Below are positions 36,301-50,160 of a stretch of 64,000 bases of DNA, piece by piece. Under the pieces are notes generated by a model. It had not been told where the DNA came from. It made no database searches and saw nothing but the letters and a program-made list of their open reading frames with translations. Numbering within the stretch: the stretch's first letter is position 1; each line of letters begins with the position of its first letter. Where the stretch lies: the NCBI RefSeq assembly GCF_000002995.4, contig NW_025062475.1, forward strand, positions 6,514,187-6,578,186. Direction: 5' to 3'. A program made the translations under genes and the position numbers. The stretch comes from Brugia malayi (taxonomy: Eukaryota; Nematoda; Chromadorea; Rhabditida; Onchocercidae).

Positions 36301-39300
36301 TCCACTTACAGTTACCATTTATTGTGAAACAGTCAAAGTATTTTGGATTTCAGTATTCCATTTGTATGCTACACATAGTGTTATAATAAATAACTATGAA
36401 TAGAAGTCATCGTAAATTATGCATCAATTAATTAATCTAAATGGCTGTCCCTAAACTTTGAAAAGATAAAGTAACAGGCGAAAAACACTTTCAACGATGC
36501 CGTAAGATCTTTTGCAAGCAGAAAAAGGTACGTACGATGATGGATAGTGACAAAATTTACTTCTTTTTTTTGTGCGGTAATACATTTTTTATTATGGCTT
36601 ATTAATTGTCAAAAATGATTAATTATTATAAATAACTGGAGCCTAATATGAGGATAATTATGACATGATATAAGCAGAAAAGTTACAGGTGGAGAAATTA
36701 TTGTTAGCTTAACCTAATAATCCTAAAAATCATAAATCTGGAAGAGTCCTGGAAAAAGTGGTGTAAAAGAGTTTAGTCAATGCAACACAGTAATAGTTGA
36801 TTCTAAAAAGAAGCTAAAATAATTTGAAGATCAAAAATAGTATAAAATAAATAGAAAAATTAAAAACAACCCCTCAAACGAACTTATTCACAATAGTAAT
36901 TAATTGAGTAACAAAAAAAAAAAAAAAAAAAAAATGAATGGAGGGAAATATAAGGAAAAATTTGTAGAAAATGGACATGAAATATTCACCAATTATAGAA
37001 GTAATAAAAGAATACTACGATGATATACTTCCTGGCGATTCCAATGAGCAGCGAAAACGAGTAATTGTTGTAGCACTGGGAGTGCTTTAATTTCATTACA
37101 ATTGCTTCCTTTCAAATATATAACGAACTGACAACAAAAAAAAAAAAAAGAAAAATGTCATCAAACAGCAAAATTATGGAAAAAAAAATTTCTTAAATTC
37201 AATAAATTTCAAGGTAAAAACCATGAAAAAAATTCAATTGATCAGAAATTTATGCATGAATTTTTATCAATATCCGAAATGTGAAATGAGTATTGGCTCA
37301 AATATAATTTTTTTAAATGTTTTTTGGAAAGAATAATTTTATTTGCAGCACCGAAAGAGTTAATGTCCCACAGAAAAGTGACGAAAATAAGCAGAAATAG
37401 CTAGAAATATAGCAAAAATGTTTTCTGTGTATGAATGTGTTAACATGAAGCGGAGATGGTCATTCAATGAACTATGCTACAACAATGGAAAGTGAATTTT
37501 TTACTTTTAAATTCAATAAACAACCAAAAAAAATATGTTGAAACACAACCAAGAATGCAAACATTTACTCTTATCGAGTTTTGATTATTTCAAAAATGCA
37601 GTGGTCCTGAATCCTAAATTTTTACTAAATCGAATAATTTTTTAAATTTTTTAAAGAATTTTCCTGTAAGAAAGTGGATTTGTTGGATTCTGAAATTAAA
37701 TACGCATCTCTTCACTGATCTAATATAAGCAAAAAAGCACATTCCCAAAATTGTTTTTATCTGAATCTTCTTTTAATCGTTTATCTCAAAATTTCAAAGA
37801 AAGAATATTGTTCATGAGAAAAACTAAACAGATAACAGGTCACATCTGCGCCAGTACTAAATGCAAACATTCTCCAGACAATTTATTAAACCTTGCCATC
37901 TCTCTCATCCTGTCAAATGCGATTAAAATCAGCAAAGAAAGCAATCGATCACAATCATTATAGCAATCCCTGCTCCGCTTTGTCTCTTATCTCCTCCCTC
38001 AAAAGTGCCACAATCAGTTTTATTTTTCCGTTTCCAGCATATTTATTTGTATGAATGAGAGAACAGACTTACTGAAAATACGCACAGAATATGATTTTCG
38101 AATTTCGCATAAATTAAAATCTTAAAACCTCGGCGCATAATAAAAGACTAGAAGGAATCAAACAACGTGACCCCTTGCAATCGGCAGGTTGCATACCCTA
38201 CCTGCATAGATGTAAATTCCTATAACAATGTTTTACTATCAACTTTGAAACTTTTCTTCAAAGAAAATCCTGCTTTTTTGAATAATACTCTTAGAGATTT
38301 TTTTCGAAATTGCTTGATGGGTAGTTTTATTCAGATAAGCGAAGCTCTCTGTAATTTTGTAATTAAATTTTGAAAATTTATTATTTATCAAACCTTCAAA
38401 TCATTTACTAATTATTTACCAAGTGAATTTTATGGAACTCACCGATTGAAATCGCTTTTGTCAACACGTAAAAATTGTGATTTATCTTTCCGAAGCGCTA
38501 CTGTAGCAGCGCGAGGCGCATCATTTACCAAAGCTAGTTTACCGAAATCGTCACCTTCTCGAAGAGTACAAACGACACCCTAAATCGGGAAAACTTACGG
38601 CTCATTATCATTATCATTACCATTATAATTACAAATTCTATCATCCTTATCATATTAATATTGACGCTACCGTCATGATAGCTACTATCAAAAATATTAT
38701 TAATCATTTAGTATCACCAGTACTTCTATTACAAAATAAACAGGATATCAAGATTTTTCTTCTCAGAAAAAGAAACCAATAAAATATTAGTTGCAAAAGG
38801 CATGACAGATTGCTTTGCCATCTCTTGGGACATGCATTCCTGGCCTACACATCTGTTGCACTGAGCAAAAAGTTATTGCTATCTTATAAAAAAATAAAAT
38901 AATGAAACAGAAATTTAAAACTATCTCTTTAAAATATTACTTTTAATGAAATTCAAGCAGAGATTTTCATAGTCTTCTTATCGGGTTTTTCCACAATAAA
39001 ATAAAATGAAGTCTTATAAATTATCATCTTACAAATTATCACTATGATACGCAACACATCACTTTCACTTGGAATTTCTTATTATTATTACATTTCAGTT
39101 ATCATCTATTTTTTAATGAATTCAATAGCAAAAAAAAAAAAAAAACACTTTTGATGCTTAATATTTCTTTTTCTTCTCGAGCGAAATTTATGCGAGTTTT
39201 CAAGGCACCGATAATTAATAAAGTTGTCAGAGTAGATTAAAACTGCTTGTCCTATAAATGAAGCCGTCGACCTTGGAGTAAAAACCTTTATGAATCATAG

Positions 39301-42300
39301 AGATTAGGGCGAATCGATTATCTGACCTGTTACTTATATCTCATAATTAAAGTATAAAATTAAAAGAACCATTTCCAGCCTGAATTATATGCAAGTAATG
39401 ATGGAATTATTATCTGGACAAAAGAATTGCATTTTGCTCTATAAAGAGGTGAAAATTTTTAGAAAGCGAAGAAGTATAAAAAGATGTGACCGAAAGAGAG
39501 TAAATATTCTCAGAAATAGTGAATATCGACAATGGAACTTTTTTTTACATGAACAAATGTTATCTTGAATATACTTTGAGGTACACTTAGAGAATGCCAT
39601 TCATATAAAACCTCAACTTTACTTTTTTGAAATTCTCAATGTCATACTTGGTTTTTTTTTTTTTTTTTTTCAAATCTTATTTGTTAGATTTAGGAAAAAA
39701 ATGATTATATTAAAAACACCAAAAAAAAGAGGAAGATAAAGTAGAGGACGAAGGTCATAGTTTATATCTAAATCATTACAAAGAAGATATTAAGCTATTA
39801 TCACACTATCTGTTTCGATAAATAATCTTCAGTGCTAGCAATACAGGAAAAAATATAGCAATATAGAAATATAATGCAATGATTCCTCGAAGAATCTTTA
39901 AAATTCAAATTTTAATCAAAGATGCCAAGAAATTAAGAACAACTTTAGCTTGTGCATATAAAAATCTAAGTTCCTTCAAGTAAAAAGACTCACTTTCCCG
40001 TGTATAATTACATCAACGGATCCTTTAAGGACAATATACCAACAATTACCCGCGTCACCCTGTCGGAACAATACATGTCCAGCGTGTTGGTGCTGTTCGA
40101 AGAAAACAACCGCCGCTAATTCACGCTTCACCATTGTACTCAGATGAGTTAGTGCTTTTACGTGTAATAATTCCCTGTAAACGTGCTCTAGTTCCTGCAT
40201 CGTACGTTCCGATGACCTGAAAATGTTAAACAAAACTCAATGAAATATTTAATAAGCATACAAAAATGTTTTGTCATTTATCAATTAAATATCACTGAGA
40301 AAGTCCTTTTGTGTTCAGTCCTTCTTATCTTTTAGATTAGTTTAAAAAGATTAAACAGACGGTTTGCAGAGAATCATGCGAAATAGCGAATCAGGTCCAA
40401 TCGTATTGAGGAAGGATATGGCTGCAGCAATATCACTAATGCGTGGTACCGTTTCTTGCTCTCCGTCAAACATTACACCACTTATTAACCTGGAAGTTTT
40501 ACTATACATAACTCTCATTCTAATAATTTGTTAACAATTTATTAAATAATTAGGTTATTTGCTATCATCTTACAAAATACACTAGATTTATCAAGTGAAA
40601 TAATGTAATCGATCAACAATATAAAGCTCAAATTGAAATTACCGTAAGAAAAACGAAAACACTAGTTTGTAAGTGGGGCACACAATTAGGCGGTAAATGA
40701 ATCAGAGTATTGAATGTACATATTCACGCAAAATCTTTCATACGTTCAAACGTATAACTATTCTAATTTGCATAAATTCATGAAGAATCGATTTTTTTTT
40801 TTTGATTGAGAAACAAAATTATATTCAGAAATATGCATTACGCACTCGCTGTCTTGTAACTGAGATTAATGTTATCATAAATTGTAAGTACCTCATATTA
40901 AAATTAGCTGTGGTGCCAATATTCCAACGATAAAAAAATTGCTTGTCGGCAAATTGCAGTTCGTTGCTTACTGAAAACTAATCAGTATGATCTTCTAAAT
41001 TTCTATGACAAGTCTTTATTTTTTCAATACCGTATAATTTTTCTCTTAAAATTATGACTCTACGTCTCTTTGTTCATTTCTGCAGCCATAACTTTCTGTA
41101 TCTGTATTTTTTCTGATTCTAAAATTTTTATTTGTTTAGTACTGGCTTTACATCATTCAAATATGCATTTGCTATGGTTTAAAATAATAAATTTCCAAAA
41201 ACACACTTGAACATTATTCATTCAAAGACGAAACTTAACACACTTCCTAATTCAACATTTCACGTGACCAAAATATTGTTTTCTAAATGGTTAAGTGAAA
41301 ATCAAACGTACGTCATCCTTCACTAATGAATTTTGCTTCCTTGTTTACTTGTCATCGTTTATTTCTGATACAATAAAAGTGTATCACTTCATATTTTAAT
41401 ACGCTATGCTAATTATCTCAGATCTTACTCGAGCAGTGAGCAGAGTAATCATTAAATTAGGTCACAGCCTGAATAATAAAACAAGACAAAAATGAAATCA
41501 AATTCTTTTACCATGTGCAATGACACCGTTTTCCAACAAAGCTTGCCACATGCCAACCACTTGAAAACGTGTTAGCGATATATTCTTAGTTGAGTCCAGC
41601 GTTTTGGTAGTAAGACTGCACAGCCAATCAACCATTTCCGTGCCAATCATGCACGACAAGAAAGACTGAAAGCAATCTCGTAGTGTTATTAATTAAAAAA
41701 TTCGCAATTAATCTAAGGTCATTCGTTCCAAAGATTTAAATTTTATAATTATAAGCAGACATAACTATAAGAATAGAAATTTTACTTTTTCATTACTGAT
41801 CCTTCTCTCCACACTCAAATTACAGGTATAATTAATGCGCATTGTTGCAATAAAACTTCATACGTTTTATATTTCGGAATGGAATTCATTAAATCTTGTT
41901 ACGTTATGGCAACGAATTAATTGGTAAGAAGTAAACTGAATAGAAGAGGAGAAAAATAAATAAAAGATGCATTATAAGGAAAAGTACTGTTGGCAGTGTT
42001 GCATAATTATCTCTTGCATGATCAAAATAAAAATCTAAGCTAAATTTTGAAGACCTATTACTCTAATCATATACTTAAATTGGACTTCGTATTAGAAGAG
42101 AAATATTTCTTAATTATTTCTTTTGATCAATTGTATAAAGTCTTCATTAAGCTTTAATGATTCGGAAATTTGAATATACAGTAAATTGAAGAAAAAGGAA
42201 AAAAATTCTTTTATTTCAATTTACATCACAGTTTTAATCTCAGGAATCTAATTAATTTCTAACCAAATTGAATCACTAACCATTTTGATGACACGTCATA

Positions 42301-45300
42301 ATTATTTGTTGAGTGATCTACGGACTTAGTGAGATTGTATTTTATTTATTACTTAGCACACTATCTACTAAAGTTTTTGTTTTCAACAACGATTTTTAAT
42401 GGAATTTGAGTATAAATATTTTTTGTAAAGTAAACATTTGCCTTTGAAGCACTTTTGATCGAAATCAAAAAAAAAAAAGAGAGATTCTTGTGTTAGAAAA
42501 TGAAACTTCCCTCCTTTGATTTCTTTGATTTCTCCTCTCCTCATTAACGGTGACCTAATAAATTGTGTCGTTTGTTGTATTATTTTAGAGTGCTTTAGTA
42601 TATTTCTTAATTTCCTAAATGTTCTTGTGTGCTTCAGATTATTCCGCATCACTTTTTTTATTTTGTTTAAAACCCAACAAAGCATAGCGGAATGAAAAGT
42701 ACCGTCTCTTGCATAGTAACTTGTAAATGAACTTTTAAATTCTAACTTGCAAATGTCCTCTACGATCCCTGATGAGATGTGGGTCACGCAGCTCCATAGT
42801 CTGTTTAAGTATATGTCCTGCTTCATAGATCCTTGATTCCAGTGACTAGAAATTTTGATACGAAAGAAAAATTCAAACTGTGAAAAACTTGGTCTTCAAA
42901 CTTCTTCGAACTAAAAAATTTTGCGCAAAATACATTTTCAAAATCTTAATGCTATTATCAATAATAATTTCAATTAAATGTGAGAGATATGCTGATGCTA
43001 ACAAGGTAGCATCACTCACTTTTATAAATTATATCAGTAGATCTCGATATGTTGTGAAATGGAGGGATACTTTTTTTGAGCATTTGAGCTGACAAAAATC
43101 TCAATAAGACATTAAGATAAGGAAAAATTCAAACTGTAAAAAGAATGCTTACAGCAGAATTATTGAGCTCAAAGTAACTTGAAGGAGAATTCCAATCGCA
43201 TTCCACTTCGCTGTCAATATCAGCAGTAATTGTATTTGGCTCATATCGCACATCATTCGCAATTTCGTTGTTACGTTGTAGCATTTCGTAAAAATTATAA
43301 GCCATTTTGCCATCTATAGAAAAATACCACAAATCCATTAAAATCAAATTCCAGTTTAGTCTAAGTTGATTTGAAACAATTTACGTCCAAATGCTATTTT
43401 TTACATTCCGTATATCGTCAAATAATTACTATGTTCGTCACTTGCAGACGTAAAATGCGCTAACTCCACCTAATCATTTGCGCATTATTTAGCTTATATC
43501 AATATGTAATAATTATTACTGTTGAAGGTAAAATAAATTTCACTTTTTTATTCCTTCAGGATTTATTTTTTCAAGAATTCTTCTAAATCTCTAAATCTCG
43601 TATGCCTTTTAACAATAATTAGCGAGAACAAGGCGAATTTCTACGGAGTTTTAATATCAATATAATACTAATGCTAATGTTTCTCACTCATTATCACGAA
43701 ATACTTACCAGGCTGATTGAAATCTGTCATTACATCACCTTCCAGTCTAATGTTCCGCCTCTGTTTGTGGTCTTGCGGAACTAATGCCGCTACACTGTAG
43801 TCTGTAAAAAAGAATATGCATACATGTATAATATATTATATATCGTATTTCCGATAATCAATCAGTCTTCACTCTTCCGGTGAAGTTAAGATAAACAAAA
43901 AAAAAGTAAAAAAAAATTGAAGGCAGAATCAACAAGAGTGTGGCATTTATTCCTAAAATCCATGCTACCTATTCCTGAATCAGAATACAGTAATATTGCT
44001 GTAAAGTATACCATTATTCTATACTTGATGTTTTGTTTATCTTAATCACTACAGAATTTTTAGCATCTGCAACTCTTTAAAAGTTTCCTCTTCCTGAAAT
44101 ACCAATTATTCGTATATTGTATAGCAAAGAGAGTAAAATCTTGAGCTTATTAGTCCATAAATATTGTTTGGCAAAGTTGAATAAGTTTAGCCGTCAAGTA
44201 AGAGATTCACAATTAAATAATCAAGTAATTTTGGTGGTTCAAGGAATAAAATATTAACAATTTTTCAGCATACCAACTAGAAAAAAGAAATCTGAAAACT
44301 GATTAACACTTTTTTTGAAAAAAGGAAGCATTGCTTCTCGTATTCAAAAAGATCGCTTTTTCTATTATTTTATTTTTCTGATATTCTAACTATCGACAAA
44401 ATAAGTATGTTATTCAAATGATTTTGCCTCGAATTATTTTTTCTATTATTTCTTATCAGAAATTTCTTATTCCATTATTTCATATATTTCTTATCAAAAA
44501 ACAATTACACTTTTGACTTTATTAAATGGCTTGTTTAAAAAGAAGACTACTTCAAACGATTTTTCGTATTTCATTTTTAACTGCTGAAATTGACAAAGAA
44601 TGTTGTATGAAGTAATAATATTGGGATCTATATATGTGACATTTCGGGTTATTAAGTTATTAAAAACAATTATAGTTTAATTGCAATGTGCTATGTCTTT
44701 TGGCTCTTTAAAAGTATTTCGGTATTTTAGATGCAGCTATTTGACAGAATATAGTAAATGCTACGATACAATATAAATTTGATGTAAATTATTACTAAAA
44801 ACAGAAAAAGGATTTTGGATAATAAAGAGCAAGCTGAAAATAAATTGTAATGAAGTGGACGAACCGAGGTCATCGGAGATGAGATCTTGCATGACGACAA
44901 TATGTGGTTGCAGATTATCCGCGTGTTTCTGTAATAAGATTAGCTTGTTGTGAATAGAAAAAGATATGGCATGATTACAGCCGTAAGCTCAATTTGCTTA
45001 AACTGTTACTTTGCACTGCTAATTACACAATCAAAGTTAAGCAGCACCGACAGCAACTGCAGTTGAGTGGGAGGAATAATGGAAGAATGCAATTCAGAGT
45101 AGTTTACTCAATTTTTCGGTAATATCACAAAATATTTATTCAAACTATTTCCATTAAGGGATAGTATGCTAAACTATTGGCCATTTAATAGTATAGAAAA
45201 TACTTCACTATCTGCTTATTATTTATATTTGGTAAAGAGAGAGAGGAAGAGAAAGAGCTAAGCAAATAAGTGAGACAGAATAATTGACAGGTGTTTATAT

Positions 45301-48300
45301 GCATGTCGTCCTGTGATTAGAAATAGAGTAGTCCGTGAAGTTTGAAATTTCCGGACTGAAAGCAATTTTCGTACAAACGAACATTCATTAGAAATGAGTC
45401 CAAAGAAAATCAATGCAAAATATTTTATCATTTGATGGATGGATAGAAGAATTTTTCCGTTCTAAATATGTCAAAAATTGCTGAATTTAATTCAGGATTG
45501 TCTCAATGACAGGAGAAAAGAGAAAACTGCTTCCGGACAAAAACCATAGGGAAAAAGTAGTATGTGAAATTCACTGCAAAGACATTAATGATTTGAAAAA
45601 AAGAATCGACATGAAACGATAGAGAAGCAAAAAAGGAGCAGCGAGAAGAGAAAAGAATAATTTTAATTAATTCTGGCGCATGAAAAAGACTTTGACAATG
45701 AGGCCAAGTTAAACATAAATCTATTATCTGCCAAAAATAGAGTTAGTGCCATCGATGAGAGAATTCTAAAATCTTCATCTCATATTTTAGTGAATTTGTT
45801 TATTCAAAATAATAATAATAATTACTCGACATATCAGCCAATTCAGTTCAAAATAAAAGATTTATAAGATAAAAATATAAGGCTAGCTAATGATTCATAA
45901 ACAATTATATCAGGTAAACATGAATCATTTTATTATTAATGCTCATTATGCAGAAGCTTAATTAGTTAATGTCAATCTCATCGTACTCACTTTGTATAGA
46001 TTCACATAAATTTTATAAGTAGATATTAACATCCCTTAACTGACTGATTCAGTCTAGATGGAAATAGTCAGAAACAAAAAAGTGTCATTCCAAAATGTAC
46101 ATCGTAAATAGAGCAAGGTAGTGATATACTTGATATTAATCATGCATTTTAGAGCGATTCCAATAAATTATACAAATTGCACCAAATGTTCTGCATACAA
46201 GTTCATCATATATGTTACATTTTCCAGAATTTCGCACAAGATATCAGAAGTCGAAATGATGGAAGCAGTGTTATATTTCAAAATAAAGGTTCCAAAATCT
46301 ATATAATCTTCTTGTAACGTTTCCTTTTACCATCATTAGTTTACATCTTAAAACTTATGATAAGAAAACTTATTTTCCGAAATACATAAAATACGCTGAA
46401 GAAGCAATAAAAGTGAAATGGTATAACCCAAACTAGGAGGTTATCTGAACAGAATCATATAAGAAACAATTTAAGTTTTTTTTTTTTCTTGCAGCTTTAT
46501 TTTCTATTCTTTGTGAGACCAGAAATGACCAATGGAATTTTCCTTGTGAAAACGGAAATAAGCTAACAAGATCAAATCACTCCCGTTACATCGTATTTTT
46601 GCAATCACTGATAAAAAGCAACTTCAGTGGGAACAATTAGAGGCTGAGCACAGGAAAGAAACTCGACATAATTGCTTGCTGCTTTTATTTCCCTAACTAA
46701 TTATTATTGAAATTAATGACGAAGAAAATGACACAAACGTTATAAATGGCGACAAAATGACTTTGATTGATGGTGACAATTTCAGCTGGACGAATAATAC
46801 GTGCTGAGCAGGAATGCCGTGAAATTGATAATTCACCAAAAAGCGCAATTGGTTGTAACGTTTCGATTATACGCTCATTCTGAAAGCTGACAGCATCATG
46901 ACAGCTTTTTTCTGCTTCTCTGTTTTTTATTTCATTCGCACATTTTATTTTAAATAACTTTCGTGAAACACAAATGATTCTTACTGGTGCATATTTCAAA
47001 AAAAAAGCATATAAGTCAATATCAATTTGATAATATAAGCTTCAGGACGGAATGAATGAGAGGAAGACAGAAAGAGAGAGAAATCTGAAATTGAAATTAA
47101 TCATAGGTTTTCAATGTTTACTGCTATTGTCTTAATGAGGAATAAAATCCGACTTGAAATCAAAATCTGAGCTGTAAGCAATCATTTGTTGTTAACAATC
47201 ATCCATGTCCATGTGCAATACTAAATGGTAGGGAGCAAGAAATGTCAAAAAAAACGTACTTTCCATGCTCGAGTTGGAGTTATAAAATTTCTTAAGTAAA
47301 TGAAACAAGAAAACCAATTGTTAGTACCAAATATGGAAGCGAATATAAAAGCATATGAATACATAAAATCTAATTGCTAATTGACGGTTTAAAGTGAGTG
47401 ATAACCCTCTTTCAGCAGTTGATAGTGGATCGTGTCTAGTGTATTACAGTAACCATTACAATCAAGTACCCATCCCTAAAGTGCTAACCTGATTTTTGAC
47501 TCACTTTTATGCAATGCATAAGTTAAGCAGAGAAGTTCAAAATTCAGTGTTACTAGAAATAGTCTCAGATGGCATACTTACAACTTACCCTGAAGTGTTC
47601 AGAAAAACTCCAAACTCAAAGCGATAATATTTATAATTACTTAAATCATATATACAAAAAAAAAATGAGACAGTGACTTAAAATCATTTCATTTCTCAGC
47701 TCCATTCAAGTTATTTTACAATACATCTAAGTGATGTTTATTCAAGAACTGCTTCATTCAAGTAAGATCAACGATAAGATAAAGAGATTATTTCTGTCTG
47801 GCAACCTCTGATGAAATTTTTTCCTTTTCTTTGTTATTAGCAATTGTTTACAAAAAAATTTGAGGAAGTTGAAAAAAATCTTTCCAGATATGAATGATAG
47901 ATTTACGTTCAGCAATGTAATACCTTATGATCTATGAATATTTTAAGTTAAGGTTTGATTATATCTGCGATAGGAACATAAGTTTCTCAAATCTTTCACT
48001 TCAATTTGTTGGCACAATAGTAATTTAGGTGACAAAAGTTTCCTTTGATTATTGATTATCAATCAATAATGTCATGCAAATATAATAATGAGTAAATGCA
48101 TACACAAAAATTTTCTTTTCAAAAAGTTTTTTTTTTCCTTAAAAAAGAGAACGTTTGAAAGAAAACTAACATCGGCCGTAGAGAGAAAAAGCTGAACTTC
48201 ACCGGATAGTAGTAAATACCAGTAAAAAATCTGATCGCCACTTTGGAATACTGCAAAATGGAAGAGAAACATTTTGAATAAAAAGATCATAGATGATCCT

Positions 48301-50160
48301 TTTGCTTTCAATTAATTAATCGTTTAGTGAAAGTTTCATTGATTTCTCAAAGTGAGGAAAGGAGAAATACTTGAAAGAAAAGCTTAATGCTTCTTTAATA
48401 CTAGTGAACTTTTTTGTTGGGCCTTAATCTTAGCTTATTTAGTATGCTTGTTTTATTGCAAGTAATGTTGCATTCTAAATGCTTACAATTCAACAAAATT
48501 AGATTCAACTAAACTCATTTTGTACTATTTTCGTCGTATTATTATCGCTATAGACTCCATTTCATTTTATTCAAATAATTTCAACTTTTCCAACTACAAT
48601 AAATTACTTTTTCTTTTCATCAGACAATGTTATATTACCGACAATATATTTTTATAAAATTTGATGATTAAAATAAGTAATTTTCATATAAAAATTCGGA
48701 ACGAAGTTTTTGTTCAATAAGTTGTACTATATTGAGAAAAAAAAAACATGAAAAGTTCAAAATTAAACATAAAATGTCGTGTCCATTCGGTTTTATTTCT
48801 GAAAAGACTGAAGACTTTGTGAACACATTCAAGTTTTTTTTTTTTTTGAATAATAAATCTGAAAGTAAAAAAAAGTGCTCATACAGCTTGGATCATTTAT
48901 TTGACGCATCACGTTAAATTGCCGAAAAAAATTTTTTAATTTCTTTCTAAAAAAAAGTGTTTTTTTAATTTTTCGCCCTTAATTTTCGAAATATATATTT
49001 CCTTAATCTTTGAAAATTGCAAACTTTCGGATTGGAAATTTTTTTCGTTTATTTTCTTAATAAAAAAGATCAGTGAGGAGAGAAACTTCAAAACCACGAA
49101 ATGAACACTCTAGTTATGCCTAATTTGCAATGAACGCTAAATGATTTATCAAGAAAGGATTTTATTCTTTCTTTTTCTCATTTTTTATTCTTTTGCTAAA
49201 TAATTTGGTCATTTGAAAAACTGTGTGAATTTGACAAATTTTCTATAGTACTATTTAAAATGATGCTATCAGGATATGTAAAAGAGTTGAGAAACTTCTT
49301 TCTTGAAAGAGAAAAATTTCTCGCATAAGCTTTTAACTTTGCTTTAGAAATGAATAAATGATGCTAAATAAATTGGTGCGACCATAAATAAATGGAAATA
49401 GCAATGTTAAAGGCTCTTTGTAGAGATTAAAAAAGATTTCACTTAAAAAATTTTAACATAACTCTTTTATGTATCGATTGATAACTGATTTTTAATGATG
49501 CATAATGGTAGAATTCACGAAATTTATTAATATTTAATAATACTAGCAATTCCTTTTTATCCCTTCAAATTGTACACTATTTATATACATTTGCAAGGTA
49601 TATTTACACCAAGGATTAAAACTCATTCCTTCGTCTTTAGGAATGTATTGCAAAAACTTGACTCTTCTGACAATACTCAGTATTCGGAATAACGTTGTCG
49701 AATAATTTTACTTTTAATCTTCAGCATCACTTACGCATCATTTGTCAATATTTACTTATCTCAAAATCTCTTCATTATTTGATGCTCTCATACTTTTGAA
49801 TAGTGACTAAAAATTCTGCTATGTGAAACTATTACAAGTAATAATAGTAATCTTTAGTAACAATATTACAGTTACATCAAACATGCCATAAAGTGGTTGT
49901 ACTCAGGAAAAGAGAAAAGCTGAGTAGAAGTATCAAGTAAAGTAAGTAATTTTCTGACTTCAAAAATATTAGAATTAAATATAGAAATTATTACGTAAGA
50001 CTCCGTTAGCAATTTGCTTTGGTTTACAATCACTGTTGCCAAGTACGGTGAAAAGTAATGCATCGGAAAACTGTTTTGAACGGCTTTGTCGCTGGATACG
50101 AGCAACGAGACGATCCATGCTAAGGTTGAATTCATTAATCGATTTTGAATTTTCCAAGAA
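30367..50160 (-). CDS. epac-1: EPAC-type cAMP-regulated Rap guanine nucleotide exchange factor (RapGEF3/4), first coding exon missing
   Basis: A cAMP sensor that loads GTP onto Rap. Exons: 49995-50160, 48171-48250, 46739-46879, 44865-44928, 43709-43801, 43153-43313, 42747-42845, 41512-41665, 40892-40970, 40361-40489, 39994-40216, 38443-38579, 35256-35447, 34222-34408, 33892-34035, 33518-33659, 33138-33293, 32654-32751, 32333-32479, 32063-32226, 31773-31863, 31380-31583, 30923-30971, 30367-30437. All phases agree: 1056 residues. Domains: first cyclic-nucleotide fold about 30-140 ([16 protein letters not shown]), DEP about 240-345 ([25 protein letters not shown]), second cyclic-nucleotide fold about 395-520 ([15 protein letters not shown]), REM about 575-720 ([18 protein letters not shown]), Ras-association about 731-815, CDC25 catalytic domain about 830-1050 ([44 protein letters not shown]), ending [17 protein letters not shown]. 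This is the EPAC2-like order. The start exon lies upstream of 50160 and was not identified. Confidence 0.95.
34040..34066. repeat. poly-A run in EPAC intron
   Basis: An A run just upstream (in + coordinates, above) of EPAC exon 33892-34035, so it forms the poly-T of that exon's acceptor region on the minus strand. A second long A run is at 36909-36933 in the large intron between 35447 and 38443. Confidence 0.9.

Noticed and set aside
42383..42826. 147-residue open frame on the minus strand
   Set aside because: It overlaps EPAC exon 42747-42845 in a different frame; the family-matching frame ([20 protein letters not shown]) is the real one.
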